Shown piece by piece: positions 44,505 to 53,181 of a DNA stretch of 61,899 nt; positions within the stretch are counted from its first letter, which is position 1; each line of letters begins with the position of its first letter. This DNA is from CAYVUV01 sp964455095 (GTDB taxonomy: Bacteria > Desulfobacterota > Binatia > HRBIN30 > CADEER01), in the NCBI GenBank assembly GCA_964455095.1, contig CAYVUV010000163.1, forward strand, positions 1 through 61,899, read 5' to 3'. The notes beneath the pieces were generated by a model. The model ran no database searches, was not told where the DNA came from, and was given only the letters and a program-made list of their open reading frames with translations. The position numbers and the translations under genes were made by a program.

Positions 44505-46067
44505 TCACAGCCGCGCCTCACCGGCCGGCAATCCGCGGTCGAGCGTGCCGCCGGGGATGACGGCCTGGGCGTGGCCGAGGTCGAGGATCTCCGCCCGGCG
44601 CACGTCTTCGCCGTCGTCGATGAAGAAGCTCGGCAGCTGGGTCGGCAGGAACGGATCGATTAGCGCCGGATAGCGGCGGAAGATCGGCAGGGTCCCGATG
44701 GCCCGCACCACACCGCGCGGCAGCGACGTGCGCGTGAGCAGGTAGAGCTTGTGGTAGTACTGGTAGTCCTTGTCGCTGACCGTCAGGTCGGCCCCCTGGT
44801 CGCTCACCTGCTGGGTGTAGCCGTAGGTGGGGAACATCGTCATGTTGCCGAAGCCCACCGACTGCATGCCGAGCGGGAAGTCGAGCAGGAAGTCGAACGT
44901 CGCGCGCAGGTCTTCTTCCTTCTCGAACTGGACCCGCGTGATGAGGTCGAAGAACCCCTTGATGCCGGCGTCGACGATCATCTGCCCGGCATCGATGGCG
45001 CGCTGCTGATCGACCGGCCGGTTGAAGTTGTCGCGCAGGATGTTGGCGCTGCCCGACTGCACGCCCATGGTCATCGAGATGCACCCGGCGTCGCGCAGCA
45101 GCGCCAGGTCCTGCGGCCGCGTCGTGGTCGGGTACGTGTAACACCAGAACGGCAGCCCGACCTCGGCCTTGTAGCGCGGCGCGAACTCGGCCAGCCAGCG
45201 CGGGTGCGTGGTGAAGACGTCGTCGTAGAACATCACCGACTTGATGTTGAGCCGCTGCTTGGCCTGCACCAGCTCCTGGATGACCAGATCCACCGAGCGC
45301 CGGCGCAGCGAGTCCTTCTTGCCGAACATGTCCTGGTACACACTCTCGATGCAGAACGAGCACGAGAACGGGCAGCCGCGCGTGGTCATGATGATGTACT
45401 GGCTGCCGAGGTTGGGCGGGTAGATCGGGGTGCGCAGCTGGTCGTCGTTGATGTAGATCGTGTGGGCCGGATCGAAATCCGGGATGGCGATCTTCTCTAC
45501 GTCGAGCAGCGGCGGCGGCGTGTTCTTCACGATCTGGTCGCCGACCTTCATCCACAGGCCGGGGATGTTCGACGGGTCCTGCCCGGCATCGATGCGGCGC
45601 GCCAGCTCGACGATCAGCTCCTCGCCTTCGTTGATGCACAACATGTCGGCGTGCTCGATGCACCGGTCGGGCTCGAGCGTCGGCCCGGGGCCGCCCCAGA
45701 TGATCGGGCAGTCGAAGTGTTGCTTGAGCCGCTGGGTCACCTCGGCGGCCGGCTTGAGCGGCAGCGCGGTGAGGCTGAAGCCGATCAGGTCGGGACGGAA
45801 GTCGCGCAGGGCGCCGATGAGCAGCTCGTACTCGCGCTCCGAGAACGGTCGGTAGGCGTTCCACACGTACTCTTTGGCGCGCGCCGCGACGGCGACGCCC
45901 GGATAATCGCTGACCAGATAATTCCCGGCCTCCTCGACCGGCACGGCCAGGAAGTCCTTGAAGTAGATGATGCGCGAATCGTGGCCGGCCCGCTGCAGCT
46001 CACCCGACAGCTGGGACACGCCCAGGTTGAGTCCGGTGAACAGCTTGATCAGGGCGACGCGTGCCAT
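44505..46067 (-). CDS. B12-binding-type radical SAM protein, tandem copy 2
   Basis: A 520-residue enzyme nearly colinear with the next upstream gene: both begin MARVALIKLFTGLNLGVSQL. The Rossmann-like N-terminal domain has DLIGFSLTALP and IIWGGPGPTLEPDR. The radical SAM cluster is CPFSCSFC (Cys232, 236, 239), then FYDDVFTTHPRWLAEF and MGVQSGSANIL. GGAGGT lies eight bases before the ATG at 46067. No His ligand for cobalamin is evident. It is the second gene of the operon; 37 bp separate it from the third. Confidence 0.88.
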   Translation of the reverse strand: MARVALIKLFTGLNLGVSQLSGELQRAGHDSRIIYFKDFLAVPVEEAGNYLVSDYPGVAVAARAKEYVWNAYRPFSEREYELLIGALRDFRPDLIGFSLTALPLKPAAEVTQRLKQHFDCPIIWGGPGPTLEPDRCIEHADMLCINEGEELIVELARRIDAGQDPSNIPGLWMKVGDQIVKNTPPPLLDVEKIAIPDFDPAHTIYINDDQLRTPIYPPNLGSQYIIMTTRGCPFSCSFCIESVYQDMFGKKDSLRRRSVDLVIQELVQAKQRLNIKSVMFYDDVFTTHPRWLAEFAPRYKAEVGLPFWCYTYPTTTRPQDLALLRDAGCISMTMGVQSGSANILRDNFNRPVDQQRAIDAGQMIVDAGIKGFFDLITRVQFEKEEDLRATFDFLLDFPLGMQSVGFGNMTMFPTYGYTQQVSDQGADLTVSDKDYQYYHKLYLLTRTSLPRGVVRAIGTLPIFRRYPALIDPFLPTQLPSFFIDDGEDVRRAEILDLGHAQAVIPGGTLDRGLPAGEARL

Positions 46068-46098
46068 GCAGAGACCTCCGTGAATTCCGTCGTCGCGC

Positions 46099-47667
46099 TC
46101 AGCGCGGCGTATACTGCGGCGCCGGCGTATCGCTGGCGTGCACCAGACGCAAGTCGAGCTCGTCTTCCTCGTCGTCGGCACCGCCGAACGACGCCGCGAG
46201 ATCGAAGGCGTGGTTGTCGAGGTAGAAGAACGGCAGCCGCTCCGGCAGCAGCGGGTCGAGCAGCTGCGGCTCGCGGCGGATGGTCTCCGACTCGCCGAAC
46301 GCCTTGACCACCTCGCGCGGGAGCTCGGTGCGCGTCAGCAGATAGAGCCGGTGGTAGTAATCGTAGTCGGCGTCGGTGAGCGCCGAGGTGCGCTGCTGCT
46401 CGTTGACCTTGCGCGTGTAGCTGTAGTCGGGGAACTTGGTCATCGGGTAGAAGCCGACGGTCTTCATCTGGCGCGGAAACTCGAGCAGGAAGTCGAAGGT
46501 CTCGCGGCAGCTCTTCTCGGTCTCGACGTCGCTGCGCGTCAAGAGATCGAAGAACGCGTCGACGCCGCAGTCGATGATGTCGTGCGCCGCGCGGATTGCC
46601 GTGTGCACCGCCACCGGCCGATTGTACTCGGCCAGCACTTCCTTGCTACCCGACTGGATACCGACGGTGACCGAGGTCAGCCCGGCGTCCTTGAGCATCG
46701 CGATGTCGTCCTTGCGGGTCGTGGTCGGGTACGTATAGCACCAGAACGGCAGGCCGACCTCGGCCTTGTAGCGCGGCGCGAACTCGCGCAGCCAGCGCGG
46801 GTTGATGGTGAAGACGTCGTCGTAGAACATCACCGCCTGGATGCCGAGGCGCTGCTTGGCTTCGACCAGCTCCTGAATCACGGCATCGACCGAGCGCCGG
46901 CGCACCGAGTCCTTCTTGCCCCATTCGTCCTGGTACCAGCTCTCGATGCAGAACGAGCACGAGAACGGGCAGCCGCGCTGGGTCATGATGTGGTACTGGC
47001 GGCCGAGGTTGGGCGGGTAGACGTTGCGGCGCATGCGATCGTCGTTGATGTAGATCGTGCGCGACGGCTCGAAGTCGGGGATGGCGATGGTCTCGAGATC
47101 GACCAGCTTGCGGTTCGGGTTGCGGACGTACTCGCCGTTGCGCAGGAAGCACAGGTTGGGCGTGGCGGAGTAGTCGTGGCCGGCGTCGATGGCGTCGGCC
47201 AGGTCGACGATCAGCCCCTCGCCCTCGCCGTTGCACACCAGGTCGGCATACTGCAGCGCGCGCTCGGGCTCGAGCGTCGGGCCCGAGCCACCCCAGATGA
47301 CCGGCACGTCGGGGAAGTGCTGCTTCACCTTCAGGGTGGCGCTGGCCACCTCGCGGAATGGCACCGAGCACAGGCTGAAGCCGATCAGATCCGGTTGAAA
47401 CTCGTCGAGGGCCTGCATGAGCAGGGCGTATTCGCGGTCGGTGAACGGCCGGTAGCAGTTGCAGTTGAGCTCCTGGGCGCGGGCGGCGACCCAGATGCCG
47501 CAGACGTCGCTCTTGGGAAACAGGTGCTCTTCGGCCTTGGGCACGACAATGTAGTCCTTGAGGTAGATGATGCGGGACTCGTGGCCGGCGCGCTGCAGTT
47601 CACCGGAGAGCTGGGAGACGCCCAGGTTCAGCCCGGTGAACAGCTTGATCAGTGCAACCCTGGCCAT
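46099..47667 (-). CDS. B12-binding-type radical SAM protein, tandem copy 1
   Basis: A 522-residue enzyme, the first gene of the operon. The N-terminal domain has the same MARVALIKLF start, VIWGGSGPTLEPER, then CPFSCSFC at Cys233, 237, 240 and FYDDVFTINPRWLREF. The C-terminus ends in an acidic stretch (DDEEDELDLR) absent from copy 2. Strong similarity with copy 2 shows a tandem duplication followed by divergence, so two related reactions on one scaffold are likely. A G-run precedes the ATG at 47667 and a sigma70-like promoter lies about 90 bp upstream. Confidence 0.88.
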   Translation of the reverse strand: MARVALIKLFTGLNLGVSQLSGELQRAGHESRIIYLKDYIVVPKAEEHLFPKSDVCGIWVAARAQELNCNCYRPFTDREYALLMQALDEFQPDLIGFSLCSVPFREVASATLKVKQHFPDVPVIWGGSGPTLEPERALQYADLVCNGEGEGLIVDLADAIDAGHDYSATPNLCFLRNGEYVRNPNRKLVDLETIAIPDFEPSRTIYINDDRMRRNVYPPNLGRQYHIMTQRGCPFSCSFCIESWYQDEWGKKDSVRRRSVDAVIQELVEAKQRLGIQAVMFYDDVFTINPRWLREFAPRYKAEVGLPFWCYTYPTTTRKDDIAMLKDAGLTSVTVGIQSGSKEVLAEYNRPVAVHTAIRAAHDIIDCGVDAFFDLLTRSDVETEKSCRETFDFLLEFPRQMKTVGFYPMTKFPDYSYTRKVNEQQRTSALTDADYDYYHRLYLLTRTELPREVVKAFGESETIRREPQLLDPLLPERLPFFYLDNHAFDLAASFGGADDEEDELDLRLVHASDTPAPQYTPR

Positions 47668-47758
47668 TTCGCCCCCCCGCAGACGTGCCGACACGTCGTT
47701 CCGCAGCCGATTCCGACGGCTCCTCGGCAAACTTCAACGGAATTTGGTGTGTGTAACT

Positions 47759-47787
47759 GTATAAGCCGAGAATTCTTGGGTTGGCAA
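47759..47787 (-). promoter_or_regulatory. Sigma70-like promoter of the radical SAM/GT-C operon
   Basis: Read on the minus strand, TTGCCA (47782-47787) and TTATAC (47759-47764) are separated by exactly 17 bp. The surrounding 60 bp is clearly AT-richer than the rest of the window. Transcription would start near 47752, giving a leader of about 85 bases before the ATG at 47667. The gap 47668-47932 also feeds the divergent epimerase operon, whose promoter I could not identify. Confidence 0.6.
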
Positions 47788-47932
47788 GATATATCTGGAC
47801 TTTTCCGGTCGACGTTCGGAGACTGCACCGAGACTCAGTACCGGGTCAGGCGGGTGCCAACAAAAGGCAGCTTGACCTCGCGTCGTTTACGGGACTAAGG
47901 TCCCGGCTCATTTTACCAGATTGGACGGAACA

Positions 47933-48877
47933 ATGATCGTAGTGACCGGCGGCTGCGGCTTCATCGGCAGTGAGGTGGTGCGCCACCTGCTGAAAAAGGG
48001 ACATCGGGTTCGGGTGGTGGACAACATGAGCAAACCGTCCAGCAAGGTGCCGGACGGGGTGGAGTTCGTGCGCGCCGAGCTGGCCAGGCCCGAGGAGGCG
48101 CGGGCGGCCTTTCGCGGCGCCACAGCCTGCATCAACCTGGCGGCGCGGATCGGTGGCATCGGCTACTTCCACCGCCTGCCGGCGACCATCCTGAGCGAAA
48201 ACAACCAGATCTACTCCAGCACCTTCGAGGCCGCTGTCGAGCACAAGGTCGAGCGCATGGTGTTCGTGTCGTCCTCGATGGTTTTCGAGTCGGCGACCCG
48301 GTTTCCGAGCCGCGAGGACGAGATCCTGAAGCTGCCGCCGCCGTTCACGGCCTACGGCTTCAGCAAGCTGATCGGCGAGTGGTACTGCCGGGCCTTTCAC
48401 GAGCAGCACGGCCTGCCGTACACGATCATCCGGCCGTTCAATGCCGTCGGGCCGGAAGAAGAAGCCACCGACCAGGTCGGCGAAGCCCACGTCATCCCCG
48501 ACCTGGTGAAAAAGATTCGCGACGGCCAGTACCCGGTCGAACTGCTCGGCGACGGGCAGCAGACGCGCTGCTTCACGCACGTGCGCGACATCGCCCGCGG
48601 CATCGTCATGGCGACGGAGAGCGACAAGGCGGTCAACGAGGACTTCAACCTCGGCAACGAGGAGGAGACCAAGATGATCGACCTGGCGGAGCGCATCTTT
48701 CGTCTCTGCGTTCCCGACAAGCCGTTCAAGGCGACCTTCGTGCCGGGCTTTCCGTCCGACATCCGCCGCCGGGTGCCCGACGTGACCAAGGCTCGCACGG
48801 TGCTCGGCTGGGAGCCCCAGGTCTCGCTCGATGAGGGGCTGCGCGAGGTGCTGGCGGCGTATCACCCGGAGCGCTAG
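47933..48877 (+). CDS. NAD-dependent sugar-nucleotide epimerase/dehydratase
   Basis: A 314-residue extended SDR. The NAD loop GGCGFIGS is at residues 6-13, the active Tyr/Lys pair is in YGFSKLIGE, and RPFNAVGP and DGQQTRCFTHVRDIA are typical of UDP- or GDP-sugar epimerases. IGGIGYFHRLPA after the NAD domain recalls GDP-mannose 3,5-epimerase-like enzymes, but this is not decisive. The ATG at 47933 is used rather than an in-frame TTG at 47921 because the protein then begins directly with the NAD-binding strand. It starts a four-gene operon with the dehydrogenase two bases behind. Confidence 0.87.
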   Translation: MIVVTGGCGFIGSEVVRHLLKKGHRVRVVDNMSKPSSKVPDGVEFVRAELARPEEARAAFRGATACINLAARIGGIGYFHRLPATILSENNQIYSSTFEAAVEHKVERMVFVSSSMVFESATRFPSREDEILKLPPPFTAYGFSKLIGEWYCRAFHEQHGLPYTIIRPFNAVGPEEEATDQVGEAHVIPDLVKKIRDGQYPVELLGDGQQTRCFTHVRDIARGIVMATESDKAVNEDFNLGNEEETKMIDLAERIFRLCVPDKPFKATFVPGFPSDIRRRVPDVTKARTVLGWEPQVSLDEGLREVLAAYHPER

Positions 48878-48879
48878 CC

Positions 48880-50097
48880 ATGGCCGAGACCGTTGCCGTC
48901 ATCGGGCTCGGGCGGGTCGGGCTGCCGTTTGCGCTGTTCCTGGCCGCGCGCGGCTGCACGGTGCAGGGTATCGAGACCAACCCGGCGATCGTCGAAGCGC
49001 TCAACGCCGGGCGCCTGCCGTTCCTCGAGGAGGGCGGCCAGGAGGCGCTCACCGCCACCCTCGGCACGCGCTTCTTCGCCGGCTCCGACCTGAGCGCGCT
49101 GCGCAAGGTCGAGACGATCATCATCACGCTCGGCACGCCGGTCGATGACTTCAACAACCCGATCTTCCTGCCGATCGAAACCCTGCTGAAGGGGGCCATC
49201 CCGCACCTGCACGCCGGGCAGCTGCTGGTGCTGCGCAGCACCGTCGCGCCGGGCGCCACCGAGCACCTCGGCCGTTTGCTCGAGCGCGTGACCGAGTTCC
49301 GCATCGGCAAGGACCTCTTCCTCGCCTTCTGCCCCGAGCGCATCGCCGAGGGGCGCTCGTTTGCCGAGCTGCCCGAGGTGCCGCAGATCGCCGGCGGCGT
49401 CGAGCCGGCGAGCAGCGCGCGCGCGGCGAAATTCTTCCGCGTCGCGACGCCGACGGTGATCGAGACCGACTCGCGCAGCGCCGAGCTCTCGAAGCTCTTC
49501 TGCAACATGTACCGCTACATCGACTTCGCCATCGCCAACGAGTTCATGATGATCGCCGCCCAGCACGGCCGCGACATCTACCCGATCGTCAACGCCATCA
49601 ATCACGGCTACAAGCGCGGCGGGCTCAAGTCGCCCGGCCTCACCGGCGGCCCGTGCTTGTACAAGGACGGCTTTTTTCTCACCGGCAAGATCCCGTACAA
49701 CGAGCTCATTGCCGGCGCCTGGAAGATCAACGAGACCGTGCCCGCGTACCTGGTCGAGCAGGTCAAGCCGCTCAAGGCCATCGACGGCAGCAAGGCGGCC
49801 ATCCTCGGCCTGGCGTTCAAGAAGAACATCGACGACTCGCGCAACTCGCTGGCCTACAAGCTGAAGAAGATCCTGCTCGCCGAGGGCGCCGAGGTGATGG
49901 TGCACGACCCGCTGCTGCCGTCGCAGCCGCTCGAGGACGTCCTGCGGCAGGCCGACCTGGTCTTCTTCGCCATCAACCACGACGCCTACCAGGAGGTGAC
50001 GCCCGACTTCCTGCGCCAGCGCGTCAAGCCGGACGCCGTGGTCTGCGATATCTGGAACCTGCTCGGCACCGGCAAGATCGTCTTCCCGCTCGGCTGA
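48880..50097 (+). CDS. UDP-sugar (UDP-glucose/UDP-ManNAc type) 6-dehydrogenase
   Basis: A 405-residue enzyme that would oxidise a nucleotide sugar at C6 to a uronic acid using two NAD. The N-terminal NAD motif is GLGRVGLP, the central domain carries YIDFAIANEFM and the substrate His/Lys region, and the catalytic cysteine is Cys259 in GGPCLYKDGFFL, where the usual Pro-Lys is Tyr-Lys. The C-terminal UDP-binding domain has GLAFKKNIDDSRNSLAYKL. The overall layout fits the WecC/VipA branch better than Ugd. It follows the epimerase after two bases. Confidence 0.88.
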   Translation: MAETVAVIGLGRVGLPFALFLAARGCTVQGIETNPAIVEALNAGRLPFLEEGGQEALTATLGTRFFAGSDLSALRKVETIIITLGTPVDDFNNPIFLPIETLLKGAIPHLHAGQLLVLRSTVAPGATEHLGRLLERVTEFRIGKDLFLAFCPERIAEGRSFAELPEVPQIAGGVEPASSARAAKFFRVATPTVIETDSRSAELSKLFCNMYRYIDFAIANEFMMIAAQHGRDIYPIVNAINHGYKRGGLKSPGLTGGPCLYKDGFFLTGKIPYNELIAGAWKINETVPAYLVEQVKPLKAIDGSKAAILGLAFKKNIDDSRNSLAYKLKKILLAEGAEVMVHDPLLPSQPLEDVLRQADLVFFAINHDAYQEVTPDFLRQRVKPDAVVCDIWNLLGTGKIVFPLG

Positions 50098-50127
50098 CGG
50101 CCGGGCCGCTCTCCGCCCTCTCGCCGC

Positions 50128-50859
50128 ATGTTGCTCAGCATTGTCGTTCCGGTCTACCGCGAGGGCGAAGCGGCGCGGGCGGTGCTCGAAGCCCTGGCCA
50201 CGCGCGCCCCGCGCCCGCACGAGATCCTGGTCGTGCACGATCAGGCCGACGATCCGACGCTGCCGGTGATCGACGACCTCGCCCGCACGTATCCGCAGGT
50301 GCGCGCCGTGCACAACCAGCTCGGCCGCGGCCCGGCCCTGGCGCTGCGGGCCGGCTTCGCCGCGGCGGCGGGCGAGGTGGTGCTGGTGACGATGGCCGAT
50401 GCCTCCGACAACCCCGACGACATCGCGCCCATGCTGGCGCGCATCGAGGCCGGCGACGATCTGGTCGCCGCGTCGCGCTACATGCGCGGCGGGGCGCAGA
50501 TCGGTGGGCCGCCGCTGAAGACGTTTCTGTCGCGCACGGCGGGCAAGTCGCTGCACTGGCTCGCCGGCCTGCCGACGTGCGATCCGACCAGCGCGTTCAA
50601 GATGTACCGCAAGTCGATGCTCGACCAGCTCGCGATCGAGAGCGCGCGCGGCTTCGAGATCTCGCTCGAGATCACGGTCAAGGCGCACCTCGCCGGCTAT
50701 CGCATCGGCGAGGTGCCGACGGTCTGGCGCGACCGCGAGCAGGGGCAATCCAACTTCAAGCTGTTCCAGTGGCTGCCGCACTACCTGCGGTGGTATCGGC
50801 TGGCCGTGAGCAAAGGGGTGTGGCGTGGCCGAGCGCGCACTGTACGACCAGCGCTTTAA
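50128..50859 (+). CDS. DPM/ArnC-like GT2 glycosyltransferase
   Basis: A 243-residue GT2. LSIVVPVYREGEAARAVLEAL opens the fold, and MADASDNPDDI is the metal region. The nucleotide motif is VVHDQADDP instead of VxDDGSxD, a departure from the family. The region SRTAGKSLHWLAGLPTCDPTSAFKMYRK is typical of polyprenyl-phosphate mannosyltransferases. It has no C-terminal helix pair, unlike CsbB or ArnC. It probably loads a sugar on polyprenyl phosphate for the GT-C proteins. It overlaps the next gene by 35 bp. Confidence 0.83.
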   Translation: MLLSIVVPVYREGEAARAVLEALATRAPRPHEILVVHDQADDPTLPVIDDLARTYPQVRAVHNQLGRGPALALRAGFAAAAGEVVLVTMADASDNPDDIAPMLARIEAGDDLVAASRYMRGGAQIGGPPLKTFLSRTAGKSLHWLAGLPTCDPTSAFKMYRKSMLDQLAIESARGFEISLEITVKAHLAGYRIGEVPTVWRDREQGQSNFKLFQWLPHYLRWYRLAVSKGVWRGRARTVRPAL

Positions 50860-51481
50860 CCCCGACGAGCGGCGCGCCAAGGCGCGGGTCTGGGCGGTGC
50901 TCTGCCGCGACTTCTTCCAGCGCTACGTCGCTCCCGACGATGCCGTGCTCGACCTCGGCGCCGGCTTTTGCGAGTTCATCAACCACATTCGCTGCGGCGC
51001 CAAGTTCGCCGTCGACAGCGACCCACAGGTGCTCGATCACGCCGCGGTCGGGGTGACGGTGCGCCAGGGCCGCGCCGACGATCTGAGCTGGCTCGAGGCG
51101 GCGCGCATCGACGTGGTGTTCGCCAGCAACTTCTTCGAGCACATGACGCACAAGGACGCCGTGCTGGCAACGCTGCGCGAAGCGCACCGCGTGCTGCGCC
51201 CGGGCGGCCGCGTGCTCATCCTGCAACCGAACATCCGCTACGCCTACAAGGAGTACTGGGACTTCTTCGACCACCACCTGCCGTTCAGCCACCGGTCGAT
51301 GGTCGAGGCGCTGGAGATTTGCGGCTTCGACGCGCGCGTCGTGCGCCCGCGTTTCCTGCCCTACACCACCAAGGGCCTGCTGCCGCCGTGGCCGATCCTG
51401 GTGCAGCTCTACCTGCGCGTGCCGCCGCTGCAGTGGCTGCTGGGCAAGCAGATGTTCATCGTCGCCGATAAGGCGCGCTGA
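50825..51481 (+). CDS. SAM-dependent methyltransferase
   Basis: A 218-residue methyltransferase with VLDLGAGFCEF (41-51), DVVFASNFFEHM and EAHRVLRPGGRVLIL. The GTG start at 50825 lies inside the end of the preceding GT2 gene and has AAAGGGG upstream; a later start would lose the N-terminal helix. KEYWDFFDHHLPFSHRSM follows and is common in methyltransferases of glycan clusters. It is the last gene of the epimerase operon, before a scrambled region. Confidence 0.85.
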   Translation: MAERALYDQRFNPDERRAKARVWAVLCRDFFQRYVAPDDAVLDLGAGFCEFINHIRCGAKFAVDSDPQVLDHAAVGVTVRQGRADDLSWLEAARIDVVFASNFFEHMTHKDAVLATLREAHRVLRPGGRVLILQPNIRYAYKEYWDFFDHHLPFSHRSMVEALEICGFDARVVRPRFLPYTTKGLLPPWPILVQLYLRVPPLQWLLGKQMFIVADKAR

Positions 51482-51488
51482 AGCGGAC

Positions 51489-52110
51489 ATGAAGACCATC
51501 GCCGCGGCCGTGGTGCCGGTCGCGCTGTGCGCGGTCGTCTTCTGGGTGGCCCCGCCGGGCAGCCTGCGGGATGTCGACCATGTGCTGCCGGCGCCGTTCA
51601 CGCTGGTGCGCGGCAAGACCTGGACGGCGGTGGTGGCGTTGCGGAAATGCGCCGTGACCTCAGCGCCGCGCGGCTGCCGGTCGCCGTCTACCTGGCGCTG
51701 ATCCTGGTGGCAAGATGAGATAGTGCGCGTTGAACTGGCGCTCGTTCATGTAGGACGCGGTCGGATTCAGGACGTAGTCCAGATTCGGGTGCTCGCGGTA
51801 GATCGCCGAGATGCCCGGTTGTCCTCCGGCCTCGCTGCCGAGAAACGTCTGGCCGTAGGGACGCCGCGTCGTCATCGTCCCGCAGGTGTACCTGCCGCGC
51901 TCCAATTACCCGTCCGATGTCACGTTTGCCCAGGGGTGTGCACGAGCACAATCGGGTCAACCAGGATGTTGCTGACGAGTTCCACGTGCCGTTCGTTGCC
52001 GCCGCGGAGGCACCGGAGAGCTTCGCGCGCAGCGACCTGACAGCCCAACGATCCGTGTCATTTCTCCGCCATGGGGCACGAGAAGATGGCGGCGCTTCTG
52101 TTCCGTGTTC
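51489..52110. pseudogene. Scrambled remains of coding sequence including SGNH-hydrolase-like fragments
   Basis: Several broken pieces are visible. 51489-51701 (plus) encodes 70 residues starting MKTIAAAVVPVAL, a likely truncated exported or membrane protein. 51649-51718 (plus) begins MRRDLSAARLPVAVYL and stops. 51720-51870 reads well only on the minus strand (REHPNLDYVLNPTASYMNER). 51860-52050 (plus), with one frameshift near 51945, gives RRVVIVPQVYLPRSNYP then HEHNRVNQDVADEF, which looks like the second half of an SGNH hydrolase. Opposite-strand fragments side by side suggest inversion or an assembly join. 52111-52154 shows nothing. Confidence 0.6.
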
Positions 52111-52154
52111 TCGCATCCGAACACGAGATCCCGGCTGCGCCGCTGCGGGAGTGA

Positions 52155-53180
52155 TCACCGGGTGGCCGGCCACGGCCAGCGCGCGCGGTCGCGGCTCATT
52201 ACTTCGGCAAGCAGACGCGTGTAGTACTGACGCCCAGCGGGGTTCGGGTGCGTGTTCGACGCGAGCAGCGACCCTGGCAACTCGTCGGGAAGCGGCCCCA
52301 GCCGCCGATCGGGGTCGAGCCCGAGGGCGTGTTCGATCTCGTCGCACGCCGCGGCACGACTGGCCAAGACCGCGCCGGAGAGCGCCCAATCCGGCTGCGG
52401 CATCAACACCACGCGAAACCGGTGGGCTCCCATGGCTGCCGTCGCTTTGGCCAGGCGCGGCAGCGCAGCGCGGAAAAGATCGTTCATGATGACCAACTGC
52501 GGCCCGGGGAACATCGGTTCTCTCAGGGGTCCGCTGGAATCGATGGCCGAGCCGTGGTGGGTGCGCATGAACGTCCCCAAGGCCGCCGTGCTGCCGTAGA
52601 AATCGCCGAGCGGGCCGGGCATCGGCAGGAACAGGATGGGGTCGGCGATCGCGAGCAGGCGCGCGCGCACGCCCGCGAACATCTCACTCGGTGGGGCGGC
52701 CTCGCGAATGCCTTTTTCGGCGAAGCGGGCGTAATGCGCCCAGGTCTCGCGGCGATCCAAGCTGGCTGGGTGCAGCGTGATCAGCACCCGGGCCGGGCGC
52801 ACCCCGCGCCGCAGCATGCGCTCGAGCAGGGCGGCGTAGCCGCGCGGGCCGACGAAGCCAAGCGTGGCGACGGACTCGACCCGGGCGCCGCCGAGTCCGG
52901 CGCCGAGCGCGAGCGGGTCGATGCCCATAAGCCCCGAGGAGTCGCCGACGATGAGGATGTCGACCGAGTCGGGCAGCGTGTCGGCGCGCGCGATCTGGGT
53001 GCGGATGATCTCGCGTTCCATCTGCCCGCTCACGATGGGCAGCGAGGCCGGTTGCTGCTGCTGCCAGAGGGCCACGGTCGCCAGGGCGAGCCCCAGGGCG
53101 ACGGCGCTCGGCAGCGCGCCGAGCGCGATGCGCCACAGCGCGGCGAGGCCGGTGTAGGTGTGGTCCGCCTCGCACGCCAT
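52155..53180 (-). CDS. SGNH-hydrolase-like partner of MBOAT acyltransferase
   Basis: A 341-residue protein with one N-terminal helix (about 21-38) and a periplasmic SGNH domain. VDILIVGDSSG places the nucleophile at Ser81. The C-terminal THPNPAGRQYY supplies His311, but the Asp usually three residues before the His is Ser, so the triad may be incomplete. AlgJ, AlgX and PatB-type proteins have this form and finish O-acetyl transfer started by an MBOAT. It begins one base after the MBOAT stop, so both are co-translated. The target is probably a surface glycan. Confidence 0.78.
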   Translation of the reverse strand: MACEADHTYTGLAALWRIALGALPSAVALGLALATVALWQQQQPASLPIVSGQMEREIIRTQIARADTLPDSVDILIVGDSSGLMGIDPLALGAGLGGARVESVATLGFVGPRGYAALLERMLRRGVRPARVLITLHPASLDRRETWAHYARFAEKGIREAAPPSEMFAGVRARLLAIADPILFLPMPGPLGDFYGSTAALGTFMRTHHGSAIDSSGPLREPMFPGPQLVIMNDLFRAALPRLAKATAAMGAHRFRVVLMPQPDWALSGAVLASRAAACDEIEHALGLDPDRRLGPLPDELPGSLLASNTHPNPAGRQYYTRLLAEVMSRDRARWPWPATR

Positions 53181-53181
53181 A

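Noticed and set aside
51917..52489. A 190-residue plus-strand gene
   Set aside because: Only the first 45 residues look protein-like; the remainder is antisense to the SGNH-like gene and Arg-rich.
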